From assembly GCF_003073135.1 (NCBI RefSeq), contig NZ_PGDQ01000007.1, positions 1 through 64,000 of the forward strand: a DNA stretch of 64,000 nt, in the 5' to 3' direction. The notes under the pieces are model-generated. The model ran no database searches and was not told the origin of the DNA. It worked only from the letters and a program-made list of their open reading frames with translations. The position numbers and the translations under genes are program-made. This stretch comes from Euzebya rosea (GTDB taxonomy: Bacteria > Actinomycetota > Nitriliruptoria > Euzebyales > Euzebyaceae). Shown here in pieces: positions 1-7,965 of this stretch. How positions within the stretch are numbered: position 1 is the first letter of the stretch; each line of letters starts with the position of its first letter.

Positions 1-40
1 CGGGGGTCTGGGGGCGAAGCCCCCAGTGTGAAGGGCCTGA
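1..40. repeat. Palindromic repeat element, copy 1
   Basis: This 40-bp unit recurs exactly at 94-133, 93 bp (31 codons) away. It contains a perfect 8-bp hairpin (CTGGGGGC, loop GAA, GCCCCCAG; 8-26). It begins at the window edge and may extend further. Both copies lie in the polymerase frame and encode RGSGGEAPSVKGL. I noticed no other copy in the window. Confidence 0.85.
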
Positions 41-1098
41 AGGAGGATCGAACCCCGAGCGTCCACGCGAGGGGTGAGGACCGGACGGAGGGCCGGGGGT
101 CTGGGGGCGAAGCCCCCAGTGTGAAGGGCCTGATGGTCGGGGGTGGGGGGCGGGTCAAGACGCGGCGTGACCTGCTGCTGGAGGTGGGGGAGCGGTGGAG
201 CGGGCTGAAGCGGCACGACCCCCGCAAGCCCGAGCAGCCGATCCAGCTGGGCCTGCTCGCCCCCGCCGAGGCGCCCGGCCTGCCGGAGTACCGCGCCAGC
301 GAACGGGTCCGGGCGGAGCTTGAGGTCGTCGGCATGGACGCCACCCGCCATGTCGTCACCTTCTACGACACGCTGCTGGACACCGTCGGGGTCACCCGGG
401 CAAGCGACCTGCTGGACTGCCGCGAGAACCAGCGCGTCCGCATCGCCGGGGTCAAGGTCGCCACCCAGACCCCGCCGGTGAAGTCGGGCCAGCGGATCAT
501 CTTCCTGTCCCTCGACGACGCCACCGGCATCGGCGACGCCACCTTCTTCGAGTCCGTGCACGACCGCTGCGCCTGGACGGTCTTCCACACCTGGCTGCTG
601 GTGGTGGAGGGGGTCGTGCACCGCACCGGCAGGCGGGGGGTCACCGTCACCGCCGACCGGGCCTGGGACATGCGGCGCCTGATGACGGCATGGCAGCAGG
701 GCTGGCTGGACGAGGCGCTGGCCGAGCAGGGTCGCCCCACCGACCAGGGCCACCGCGACTTCGGGGACGGGGCCCCGTCGGAGACCATCCGCGGCGCCGC
801 CGGCCGGTCGGGCATCGTCATGCCCGGCCGTGAGGGGGAGCACCTGCAGATGGTCGAGACGGTGCCCTACCGGCCACAGGACACCGACGATGCCCCGGGT
901 CGTCCGTCGCGCATCGGTCCCAACGGGGCGACCTGGGCAGACCCGGCGGGCCGGCATCCCGGTGTCGATCCGGGGGACACCCGGCGGCTGTCGCGCAACG
1001 ACCCACGCCACCCCGACAACGCCGACCCCGACCGGGCCAGCAACCCCGAGCCACCACGGAAGCTGTGGCACTCCTCCGGCGGATCGGCGGGTCGGTAG
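1..1098 (+). CDS. dnaE2: C-terminal part of a DnaE2-type error-prone DNA polymerase III alpha subunit (5' partial)
   Basis: The frame is open from the first base to TAG at 1096-1098, so the 5' part lies outside the window. From about base 160 the protein resembles the end of actinobacterial DnaE/DnaE2 alpha subunits: a TRRDLL segment, then an OB-fold nucleic-acid-binding domain (AGVKVATQTPP, IIFLSLDDATG, DATFFESVH), a Pro/Arg/Asp-rich disordered tail and the typical ending KLWHSSGGSAG. The PHP and polymerase domains are not visible, so catalytic competence cannot be judged. The family works in damage-tolerant DNA synthesis, usually with ImuA/ImuB, which would be upstream if present. Two copies of a 40-bp palindromic repeat sit in frame just before TRRDLL. 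If the frame is broken upstream, GTG at 121 or ATG at 133 could start a free OB-fold protein. Confidence 0.75.
   Translation, partial: RGSGGEAPSVKGLKEDRTPSVHARGEDRTEGRGSGGEAPSVKGLMVGGGGRVKTRRDLLLEVGERWSGLKRHDPRKPEQPIQLGLLAPAEAPGLPEYRASERVRAELEVVGMDATRHVVTFYDTLLDTVGVTRASDLLDCRENQRVRIAGVKVATQTPPVKSGQRIIFLSLDDATGIGDATFFESVHDRCAWTVFHTWLLVVEGVVHRTGRRGVTVTADRAWDMRRLMTAWQQGWLDEALAEQGRPTDQGHRDFGDGAPSETIRGAAGRSGIVMPGREGEHLQMVETVPYRPQDTDDAPGRPSRIGPNGATWADPAGRHPGVDPGDTRRLSRNDPRHPDNADPDRASNPEPPRKLWHSSGGSAGR
94..133. repeat. Palindromic repeat element, copy 2
   Basis: Second exact copy of the 40-bp unit, with the hairpin at 101-119 (8-bp stem, GAA loop). The spacing to copy 1 is a multiple of three, so both are read in the same frame and add the same 13-residue peptide twice. 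Confidence 0.85.
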
Positions 1099-1260
1099 GT
1101 GTCGACCGTCCCCCGCCCCGGCTCGGCCCCGCCCCGCGTGCCGCTCCCGGCCGGTCCCCGACGATGGCCTCGCTGCCCGGCGACCCATCCGGATGACGCC
1201 CCCACGCACCACCCGGATGTCGGTCCGGGACGTCCGGCCACGTCCGGCCGGCTCACCGAC

Positions 1261-2595
1261 TCAGCCGCCGACCTGCACGGTCGTGTACATCACGAAGCTG
1301 CCGCCGGTGTCGTTGCCGAAGACGACCACGTCGAAGAACCCGTCGGCGGGCACGTCGAGCTCCACCAGCTGGACGTTGTCGGCCACGATGCTGCCGAACG
1401 CCAGGATGTCGCCGTTCTGGCCGATACCGATCGTCGGCACGAACGTGGACGAGGCCACCAGCACGTGGATCCGTTCCCCGGCGAAGGCCTCGAGCTCGAA
1501 GGTGGTGATGTCCTGCGGGGCGACCGTGCCGCTGGGCACGTCGAGCAGCTCGAACTCCGCGAAGGTCTGCAACGTCATCGAGATCTGCCCGGGGGCACCG
1601 GTGGCGTTGAGCGCAGCGGCCAGGTACTGCCCGGCCACCGGGGCCGAGATGACGTTGGCCAGGGCGTTGGAGCCCGGTCCCATCATCGTGTCCTCGATGA
1701 CGAGGGCGTCGTCGGGCCCGAACACGAACAGGTCGGGGTCCTGCCCGCCGACGGCGCTCACGCTGACGGTGTCACCGACCTGGAGGTCGAAGACGACGAC
1801 CGCGACCTGGTCGACGCCGACGTCGAGCGTCGCCTCCTGGAACGGCGCGACCGGAAGCGCGATGGCCCGAAGGTCGCTGAGGTCGCCGTCGCTCATCCCG
1901 GCGTCCTGCATCGGCTGGGGCAGGGGAGTGGCGGCTGGCTCGAACGGGGCCGGCTCGGGCGGTGCTTCGGGCATCGCGCCGAGCGGCTCGGGGCGCACGG
2001 CCTCGGTCTGCGCCGCCTCGGGATCGGGGGTTGCCAGCGCATCGGTCATCGACTCGGCCATGCTGCCGGCGTTGGCAGCCTCGGTCGGCTCCACCGACGA
2101 CATGGCGTCGACGAGGTCGTCGGTCTCGTCCTGCCCGCCGTCCTGGCCCTCGTCCTGCGTCGCGTCGGTTCCCTCGCCGAGGGCGACCTCGCCGTCCCCG
2201 CCGTCACGGGCGAGCAGGAACACGATCACGCCGACCCCGACGATCAGGACCAACGCGAGCGGCACGAAGAACGCCGGTCGCTGGATCAGGGGCTTCTTCG
2301 GCGGCTGCCATCCACCCCCACCACCGAGTCCCGGGGGACCCTGGAATCCCGCGGGTCCGGGCTGGCCGCCGTAGCCGGGTTGACTGCCGTAGCCGGGCTG
2401 GCCCTGATAGCCGGGCTGGCCGCCCCAGCCGGGCTGTGCCGGGGGGCCGGGTTGGCTCGGAGGTGCGGGTTGTCCCTGCGGGCCCGGTTGGCCGCCCCAC
2501 CCGGGCTGCCCGCCCTGCCCGGGTGGCTGCTGCCAGCCCTGCGGACCACCCTGTCCGGGTTGGCCGGGAGGCCCCTGCCACGGGTTGTTCGACAT
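1261..2595 (-). CDS. Membrane-anchored protein with Pro/Gly/Gln-rich N-terminus and PPC-like domain
   Basis: A 444-residue protein. ATG at 2595 is chosen because GAGGGGA lies just upstream. Residues 1-95 are low complexity, built from Q-P-G-W/Y-G-G-Q-P units. One membrane helix (PLALVLIVGVGVIVFLLA) follows at about 100-125, then an acidic Asp/Glu/Gln linker to about 180 and an Ala/Pro/Glu-rich stretch to about 230. The C-terminal 200 residues contain two beta-sandwich-like segments; the first (VFDLQVGDTVSVSAVGG, DPDLFVFGPD) resembles the bacterial pre-peptidase C-terminal (PPC) fold, which in other proteins follows secreted peptidases. No peptidase domain is present. Predicted topology is cytoplasmic N-terminus and external PPC-like region. 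Exact function unknown. It is followed at 2596-2700 by nothing recognisable apart from its own leader. Confidence 0.7.
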   Translation of the reverse strand: MSNNPWQGPPGQPGQGGPQGWQQPPGQGGQPGWGGQPGPQGQPAPPSQPGPPAQPGWGGQPGYQGQPGYGSQPGYGGQPGPAGFQGPPGLGGGGGWQPPKKPLIQRPAFFVPLALVLIVGVGVIVFLLARDGGDGEVALGEGTDATQDEGQDGGQDETDDLVDAMSSVEPTEAANAGSMAESMTDALATPDPEAAQTEAVRPEPLGAMPEAPPEPAPFEPAATPLPQPMQDAGMSDGDLSDLRAIALPVAPFQEATLDVGVDQVAVVVFDLQVGDTVSVSAVGGQDPDLFVFGPDDALVIEDTMMGPGSNALANVISAPVAGQYLAAALNATGAPGQISMTLQTFAEFELLDVPSGTVAPQDITTFELEAFAGERIHVLVASSTFVPTIGIGQNGDILAFGSIVADNVQLVELDVPADGFFDVVVFGNDTGGSFVMYTTVQVGG

Positions 2596-2700
2596 GCCGT
2601 CCCCTCTGTTCTGCTCCCACGCGGTGAATGCAGCGTAGAAGAGCGTGGGGCCGGGGTGGGGAACGATTTCATTGCGCCCGGGCAACCGACGCCCGAGGGC

Positions 2701-4263
2701 TCACTCGGCGGCAACCGCCGGGGCCTGCTCCATCGACGACCACGCCGCCAGCCAGACGCTGAACGTGGCGCCACCCCCGGGTGTTTCGGTCACCTCGACC
2801 CGGCCGGCGTGGGCCTCGGCCAGCGCCTGGACCACGTACAACCCGAGGCCCAACCCGCCACGTTCGTAGGGGTCGGCCCCCCGGGTGAACTTGTCGAACA
2901 GCGCCCGTCGCATGGCTGGGTCGATCCCCTCGCCGTGGTCCACCACGTCGATGCGCAGCCCACGGGCCTCCTCCGAGACCCGCACGGTGATGGGGGAGTC
3001 CGCCGGCGTGTACTTCAGGGCGTTGGACAGCAGGTTGTCGACGATGCGGAGCAGCACGTCGGAGTCGAGCACGCGCACGAGGCCGTCTGGCACCTCGCAG
3101 CGCACCGCACGATCGGGGGTCGACTGGTCGATCGCGCGGACGGCCGAGCGCACGACACGATCGACGGGGGTGATCTCCGGATGGATCTCCAGGGCGCGCC
3201 GCTGGGACCGGGACGAGTCCAGCAGGTCGCCGATCAGCCGGTCGAGGCGCCAGCCCTGCGTCTGGGCGATGCCGGCGAACTCAGTGATCTGGTCGGGGGT
3301 CAGCGAGGAGGCCCGGGTCGACATCGTGCTCAGCAGGCCGATCATCGACGTCAGGGGCGTCCGCAGCTCGTGGGTGACCAGCGTCAGGAACTCGTCCTTG
3401 GCCTGGTCGGCATCCAGCAGGCTGGCCACACGGCCGAGCTGGTCCTCGTAGGACCGGGCGTTGGCGATGGCGGCGGCCGCGGCGTTGGCGAAGACCGATA
3501 CGCCCCGCAGGTCGAACTCGGTGAAGGCCTCGCGGGCCGTGCCCGCCGCCACCTGCAGCACCCCGACCAGCTGCCCCCGCACCTCCATCGGCACGGCGAT
3601 CATCCCACCCGTGACCCCGGTCCGACGGCCGCGGGGATGGTCCTCGGTGGACAGCAGGGCATCGCGTTCGCGCATGGCTCGGCCCGCGAGGCCGGCATCC
3701 ACCGGCTCGACGGTCCCGACGTCGACACCCGCGGGGCCGTGCACGGCGACGGCTGCGAGCTGGTCGGGACGCGAGCCGTCCAGCAGGTACAGCACGACCG
3801 ACTCGGCACGAAGCAGGCCCGCGGCGGAACGCGAGATCTCCGCCAGCACGTGCGGCAGGTCCAGCGCCGCGTTCATGGCCCGGGTGGCGTGGAGCAGCAG
3901 GTTCAGCTCCTCGACGCGGTTGACGAGCGACGCCGTCATCACGCGCTCCTCCACCAGCAGCGAGGTCAGGCGGCGCAGGGTGATCTCCCGCTCGGCGACA
4001 TAGCCCATGACGACGACCAGCATCGCCAGCATCGCCAGCCGTGCCGTGCGCAGGTCGACGGTCTGTCGGAGGACGTCGGGCAGCCCATCGAGTCCCACGG
4101 CGACCATGATCGCGGGCACGCCGACGGCGACCAGCAACGACAACCCCCAGAGCTGTGCCCGTCGACGGTCCACCTCCTCCAGGCGCGGCACATGGATCTG
4201 TCGCAGGCCCGCGGTGCGCGCGAGCGTCCGTCGGTCGACGGATGCGGGAACGGAGGACGGCAT
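2701..4263 (-). CDS. Membrane sensor histidine kinase with GAF domain (orphan)
   Basis: A 520-residue kinase from ATG 4263. Two hydrophobic segments (about 36-55 and 74-92) are followed by a short coiled region, a GAF domain (about 120-280) and a HisKA domain with the phospho-acceptor His298 in THELRTPLTS. The HATPase domain has the N box (VDNLLSNALKY, about 408), G1 (DHGEGIDP, about 443) and G2 (GLGLGLYV, about 472). It should autophosphorylate in response to a ligand or redox cue sensed by the GAF domain, or by the membrane part. No response regulator gene is adjacent, so the partner must lie elsewhere. It is divergent from dinB, with about 127 bp between starts. I see no clear Shine-Dalgarno at this start, and an upstream GTG is possible. 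Confidence 0.88.
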   Translation of the reverse strand: MPSSVPASVDRRTLARTAGLRQIHVPRLEEVDRRRAQLWGLSLLVAVGVPAIMVAVGLDGLPDVLRQTVDLRTARLAMLAMLVVVMGYVAEREITLRRLTSLLVEERVMTASLVNRVEELNLLLHATRAMNAALDLPHVLAEISRSAAGLLRAESVVLYLLDGSRPDQLAAVAVHGPAGVDVGTVEPVDAGLAGRAMRERDALLSTEDHPRGRRTGVTGGMIAVPMEVRGQLVGVLQVAAGTAREAFTEFDLRGVSVFANAAAAAIANARSYEDQLGRVASLLDADQAKDEFLTLVTHELRTPLTSMIGLLSTMSTRASSLTPDQITEFAGIAQTQGWRLDRLIGDLLDSSRSQRRALEIHPEITPVDRVVRSAVRAIDQSTPDRAVRCEVPDGLVRVLDSDVLLRIVDNLLSNALKYTPADSPITVRVSEEARGLRIDVVDHGEGIDPAMRRALFDKFTRGADPYERGGLGLGLYVVQALAEAHAGRVEVTETPGGGATFSVWLAAWSSMEQAPAVAAE

Positions 4264-4390
4264 GGAGTAGGGGCCTGGCGAACGGAGAAGCAGCGGTGGT
4301 TGAGGTGTCGGTACGCCGGGACCCCGTCTGTAGGAGAAATCCGTGACGAGTCCCGAATCGGGAACCCGACACGCACAATGGGGGGTCGCC

Positions 4391-5554
4391 ATGTCCATCG
4401 CTGAACCCATCCTCCATGTCGACATGGACGCCTTCTATGCGTCGGTGGAGGTCCGCGAACGCCCCGAGCTGGCCGGACGGCCGGTCCTCGTCGGCGGTAC
4501 CGGCGGACGCGGCGTGGTGGCCAGCGCGTCCTACGAGGCGCGGGCCTTCGGCATCCGCTCGGCGATGCCCATGGCGCGGGCGCTGCGGTTGTGCCCCCAC
4601 GCCGTGGTCGTCGGCTCGAGCTTCGACCTGTACGGCGAGGTGTCCGCCCAGCTGCGAGAGATCTTCGAATCGGTCACCCCGATGGTCGAGCCGCTGTCGC
4701 TGGACGAGGCGTTCCTCGACGTGAGCGGCAGCATCCGGCTGTTCGGCGAACCCGTCACCATCGGCGAGATGCTGCGCGAACGGATCCGCGAGGAGCTGCG
4801 GCTGCCGGCAAGCGTCGGCGTGGCCCACAACAAGTTCCTCGCCAAGCTGCTGTCGGGCAAGGCCAAGCCCGACGGCCTGCTCCACCTGCCGACCGAGGCG
4901 GCGCTGGACTACATCGCGCCGCTCGGGGTGCGCGACCTCTGGGGTGTCGGCGCCAGGACCGCCGAACGGCTGGAGAAGTTCGGCATCCGTACCGTCGCGG
5001 AGGTGCGGGCGGTGCCGCGCGACACGATGGTGCGCATCGTCGGTGAGGTCGGGGCGTCCCACATCGCCGACCTGGCGATGGCCCGGGACCCGCGGACGGT
5101 GTCGCGCCACGAGTCGACCAAGGGCATGGGGGCCGAGGAGACCTTCGACGCCGACATCGACGACCCCGACGTCCTGCGACGCGAGCTGCTGCGCCTGTCG
5201 GAGAAGGTGTCGCGCCGGCTGCGCAAGCACGGGGTCGCCGGTCGCACCGTCACCCTGAAGCTGCGGTACGCCAACTTCTCCACCATCACCCGCAGCAAGA
5301 CGGTGGATCGCCCCCTCGACGACGCCACCCAGCTGCACCGGACCGTCGCGCAGCTGCTGGACGCCCTCCGCCTGGAACGGGTCCGGGTCCGGCTGGTCGG
5401 GGTGCGCGTCACCAACCTCGTGCCCGCTGGCGCGGCCCGCCAGCTCAGCATGACCGCCGACGACCGGTGGCAGCAGCTGGAACGGGCCGCGGACTCCGCC
5501 CGCGATCGGTTCGGTGACGGGTCGGTCACCCGCGGCGCGCTGCTGGACGAGTAG
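4391..5554 (+). CDS. dinB: DNA polymerase IV (Y-family)
   Basis: A 387-residue Y-family polymerase that copies past damaged bases. The start at 4391 gives the family N-terminus ILHVDMDAFYASVE. Catalytic metal ligands Asp11 and Asp105/Glu106 (SLDEAFLD) are present, as are the fingers motif SASYEARAFGIRSAMP and the palm segment SVGVAHNKFLAKLLSGKAKP. The helix-hairpin-helix (LWGVGARTAERLEKFGI) and a full little-finger domain follow. The C-terminus lacks an obvious beta-clamp peptide. With the DnaE2-type tail 3.3 kb away, two error-prone polymerases sit close together. No LexA box was evident in the 127-bp upstream gap. Confidence 0.95.
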   Translation: MSIAEPILHVDMDAFYASVEVRERPELAGRPVLVGGTGGRGVVASASYEARAFGIRSAMPMARALRLCPHAVVVGSSFDLYGEVSAQLREIFESVTPMVEPLSLDEAFLDVSGSIRLFGEPVTIGEMLRERIREELRLPASVGVAHNKFLAKLLSGKAKPDGLLHLPTEAALDYIAPLGVRDLWGVGARTAERLEKFGIRTVAEVRAVPRDTMVRIVGEVGASHIADLAMARDPRTVSRHESTKGMGAEETFDADIDDPDVLRRELLRLSEKVSRRLRKHGVAGRTVTLKLRYANFSTITRSKTVDRPLDDATQLHRTVAQLLDALRLERVRVRLVGVRVTNLVPAGAARQLSMTADDRWQQLERAADSARDRFGDGSVTRGALLDE

Positions 5555-5581
5555 GGCCGTCCCGAGGGGGCGGGACGGCCC
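5554..5581 (+). terminator. Terminator-like hairpin after dinB
   Basis: A perfect 10-bp stem (GGGCCGTCCC / GGGACGGCCC) with an 8-base loop begins at the dinB stop codon. No T-run follows, as is common in high-GC actinobacteria. Confidence 0.6.
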
Positions 5582-5609
5582 CGATGGGGTCCGTCCCACG
5601 GCTCGGGGG

Positions 5610-5615
5610 TAGTCT
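5610..5615 (+). promoter_or_regulatory. Putative -10 box (TAGTCT) for the crotonase gene
   Basis: TAGTCT fits the actinobacterial TAnnnT -10 pattern. Transcription from about 5622 would give a leader of about 23 bases containing GAGGA before ATG 5645. Confidence 0.4.
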
Positions 5616-5644
5616 CGGGCGCCCCCGTCCCGAGGAGCCCCCAG

Positions 5645-6439
5645 ATGAGTGATCGCGTTGTGTTCGAGGCCGCCGAGGATGGTGTCGGCACCGTCACGCT
5701 GAACCGCCCCGACAAGCTCAACGCGATGGACCAGGGGGTCTTCGACGGCCTGCACGACGCCACCGATCGGGCACGCCAGGCCATCGACGCGGGCACGGTC
5801 AGGGCGGTCCTCGTCCGTGCCGAGGGGCGGGCGTTCTCCAGCGGGCTCGATGTCAGCCTCTTCGGCCAGCAGGCCTCGGGCGACACCCCCGCCGACGACT
5901 GGATCGCCTACCTGCAGCAGGCGTTCACCGGCCTGGAGGACCTGCCCGTGCCCGTCGTCGCCGCCATCCGGGGGGTCGCCTTCGGGGCGGGCTGCCAGCT
6001 GGCCCTCGCGGCCCACATGCGGCTCGCCGCGCCGGATGCCGAGATCGCGCTGCTGGAGGCCAAGTGGGCGCTCGTCCCCGACCTCGGTGGCCTGACCCGC
6101 CTGCCGCGGGTCGTCGGCCTGGGCCGTGCGGCGGACATGTCGATGACCGCCCGCCGGGTCGATGCCGCCACGGCCCTGGCGTGGGGGCTCGTCGACCGCG
6201 TGCTGCCCGCCGAGGACTTCGACGAGGCCAGCCGTGCCTTCGTTGCCGAGCTGGCCGCCGGTCCCACGGTCGCCATCGGCGCCGTCCCCGGATTGCTCCG
6301 TCGGTCCTACCGTGCGCAGCGCGAGGACATGCTCGCCGCGGAGCGCCAGCACCAGCAGGCATGCCTCGCCTCGGCGGACTTCGTCGAGGCCGCGACGGCC
6401 GCGATGCAGCGTCGTCCCCCGGCGTTCACCGGACGTTGA
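5645..6439 (+). CDS. Enoyl-CoA hydratase/isomerase family protein
   Basis: A 264-residue crotonase-fold enzyme acting on acyl-CoA thioesters. The two oxyanion-hole segments are clear: FSSGLDVSLFG (about 58) and GVAFGAGCQLALA (about 109). At the active-site turn it has VPDLGGLTRLPR; an Asp here resembles dienoyl-CoA isomerase-type members more than classical hydratases, so isomerase activity is a fair alternative. GAGGA upstream supports the start. It is preceded by the dinB hairpin and its own -10 box, so it is probably transcribed alone. Substrate cannot be deduced, since no beta-oxidation genes flank it. Confidence 0.85.
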   Translation: MSDRVVFEAAEDGVGTVTLNRPDKLNAMDQGVFDGLHDATDRARQAIDAGTVRAVLVRAEGRAFSSGLDVSLFGQQASGDTPADDWIAYLQQAFTGLEDLPVPVVAAIRGVAFGAGCQLALAAHMRLAAPDAEIALLEAKWALVPDLGGLTRLPRVVGLGRAADMSMTARRVDAATALAWGLVDRVLPAEDFDEASRAFVAELAAGPTVAIGAVPGLLRRSYRAQREDMLAAERQHQQACLASADFVEAATAAMQRRPPAFTGR

Positions 6440-6454
6440 CCGACGCCCCACGTA

Positions 6455-6469
6455 CTGAATAGCGTTCAG
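6455..6469. promoter_or_regulatory. Small inverted repeat upstream of the DUF3040 gene
   Basis: CTGAA-tagcg-TTCAG is a perfect 5-bp inverted repeat overlapping a TAGCGT -10-like hexamer (6460-6465). It lies about 150 bp before ATG 6617 and could be an operator; the evidence is slight. Confidence 0.25.
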
Positions 6470-6616
6470 AGTTTCGGCCCGGGCTGGCCCGGTGGTGCAG
6501 CCAGCGTCACAATGGGGCTGCGCCACGGGCGCTGGTGGGCCACAATCGGTCCACGCCTCCGACGCCGATCCATGCGGCTGCGGACACACCCACCCACCCC
6601 AGCGGAGACCGCCACC

Positions 6617-6985
6617 ATGCCCCTCTCGGATCGAGAACAACAGATCCTTTCCGAGATCGAGTCCCAGCTCGCCAACGAGGACTCCAAGTTCGTCAAGCGC
6701 ATCCGTCGGACCCCCGCGAGCCTCGGTCGTGTCCGCCTGCGCTACGCGATCATCGGCCTGGTCGTGGGACTGGTCATGCTGCTGGCCATCGCCATCAACC
6801 CGTGGGGGCCCTTCGTGGCCTTCGCCGGGTTCGTGCTGATGCTCGTCAGCGCCGTGGCAGCCGGCAACCAGCTCAAGACGCTGGGCGAGGATCGCGACAG
6901 CAACCTCGGCGGGCAGCTCAAGGGAGGGTTCAGCCGGTACATGGAGGGACGGCGCCACTCCGACGACGGGGACGACCGGGCCTAG
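6617..6985 (+). CDS. DUF3040 membrane protein
   Basis: A 122-residue protein beginning MPLSDREQQILSEIE, the hallmark of the actinobacterial DUF3040 family. The first 40 residues are cytoplasmic and charged (LSDREQQIL, IESQLANED), followed by two closely spaced membrane helices (about 48-66 and 70-86) and a polar C-terminal tail. The function of the family is unknown. ATG 6617 matches the family N-terminus, although longer frames start upstream. Its stop overlaps the stop of the convergent LysR gene: CTAG at 6982-6985 serves both. Confidence 0.9.
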   Translation: MPLSDREQQILSEIESQLANEDSKFVKRIRRTPASLGRVRLRYAIIGLVVGLVMLLAIAINPWGPFVAFAGFVLMLVSAVAAGNQLKTLGEDRDSNLGGQLKGGFSRYMEGRRHSDDGDDRA

Positions 6986-7857
6986 CGTCCCATCGCCCGG
7001 GCTGCGGCCAGGAAGGCATCGCGGGCCGGCAGGCGCTGACGATCATCGTTCCACGCCAGCGCCACGGTGGCTGGGGGCGCATCCACGACGGGGACGACGA
7101 CGAGGTCGTCTCGCTCGAACAACGTCGACACCGACGACGGCAGGATCGTCAGGGCGACCCCCGTCGCGACGTACTCCAGCTTCTCCTCGAGGGTCCGCAC
7201 GATCGGCCCGGTCGGCACCGGCTTGCCGTCGGGCCTGGGGTCGATGTTGTGCTCGGCGTCCCAGCTGACCGCCACCGGCCCGTCATGACGCACCATCGGC
7301 TCGTCGGCCAGCTCGGCCAGCTGCACCGTCGATCGACGGGCCAGCCGATGGCTGGTGGGCAGCAGCACCATGCGTGACTCCGTCCACAGCGGCTCGACGC
7401 GGAGCCCCTCCCCGACGATGGGCAGGCGTCCCAGCAGCACGTCGGCCGCGCCGGTCCTGAGCACGTCGCCCTGCTCGTACCACTGCACGCGACGCATGCC
7501 GATGTCCGGCTCGTGGCCGTCCGCCCGGAGCGCGGCGACCACGGGACTCGGGCTGACCCCGGGCACGAACGCCACCTCCAGCCGCTGGTGGGCGGTCAGC
7601 CGCCGTCGCGCGGCCTCGGCCGCGACCAGCAGCGCCCGCGCGTCGGCGAGGAAGGTCTTGCCCGCGTCGGTCACCACGACCGAGCGGCTGGTGCGCTCCA
7701 GCAGGGCGACCCCGAGCTGGGACTCCAGTCGCTGGATGCGCCGGCTGACGGCGGACTGGGCCAGGTGGAGCCGTCCTGCTGCCCGACCGAAGTGCTCGGT
7801 GTCGGCCACCTCCACGAAGGTCCGCACCAACCCCAGATCGAGCTCCACGCCGGACAT
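6982..7857 (-). CDS. LysR-family transcriptional regulator
   Basis: A 291-residue regulator. The N-terminal winged helix-turn-helix ([36 protein letters not shown]) is followed by the linker helix and a two-lobed co-inducer domain (from about residue 90: [13 protein letters not shown]). The start at ATG 7857 gives the usual LysR N-terminus; longer upstream frames lack this match. It is divergent from an aldo/keto reductase with 108 bp between the starts, the classical LysR arrangement, so the reductase is the likely target. A 23-bp palindrome in that gap is the likely binding site. Effector unknown. Confidence 0.92.
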   Translation of the reverse strand: MSGVELDLGLVRTFVEVADTEHFGRAAGRLHLAQSAVSRRIQRLESQLGVALLERTSRSVVVTDAGKTFLADARALLVAAEAARRRLTAHQRLEVAFVPGVSPSPVVAALRADGHEPDIGMRRVQWYEQGDVLRTGAADVLLGRLPIVGEGLRVEPLWTESRMVLLPTSHRLARRSTVQLAELADEPMVRHDGPVAVSWDAEHNIDPRPDGKPVPTGPIVRTLEEKLEYVATGVALTILPSSVSTLFERDDLVVVPVVDAPPATVALAWNDDRQRLPARDAFLAAARAMGR

Positions 7858-7891
7858 CGTACGCCCCCCGCGTCGCGGAGAAGTCGTCCCG

Positions 7892-7914
7892 ATCGATGCG
7901 TCGGGGGCATCGAT
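7892..7914. promoter_or_regulatory. Palindromic operator between LysR and aldo/keto reductase genes
   Basis: ATCGATGC at 7892-7899 and GCATCGAT at 7907-7914 form a perfect 8-bp inverted repeat with a 7-bp spacer. It contains T-N11-A (T7897, A7909), the minimal LysR-type box. It lies 34 bp before the regulator start and 51 bp before the reductase start. Confidence 0.65.
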
Positions 7915-7965
7915 GATCGACGACCGGCATGGATGGCGCAGCATCCGACGACAAGACTGCCCGAC

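Noticed and set aside
1099-4404. A 1101-codon open frame on the plus strand
   Set aside because: It runs antisense to the PPC-domain protein and the histidine kinase, has Gly/Arg/His/Asp-rich composition and no domain. It is an artefact of high G+C content.
5611-6439. Crotonase gene as part of a fatty-acid operon with dinB
   Set aside because: A hairpin and a separate -10 box lie between them and no other beta-oxidation gene is adjacent.
3281-6958. A 1225-codon open frame on the minus strand
   Set aside because: It covers dinB and the crotonase gene in antisense. No recognisable motif and a composition typical of shadow frames.
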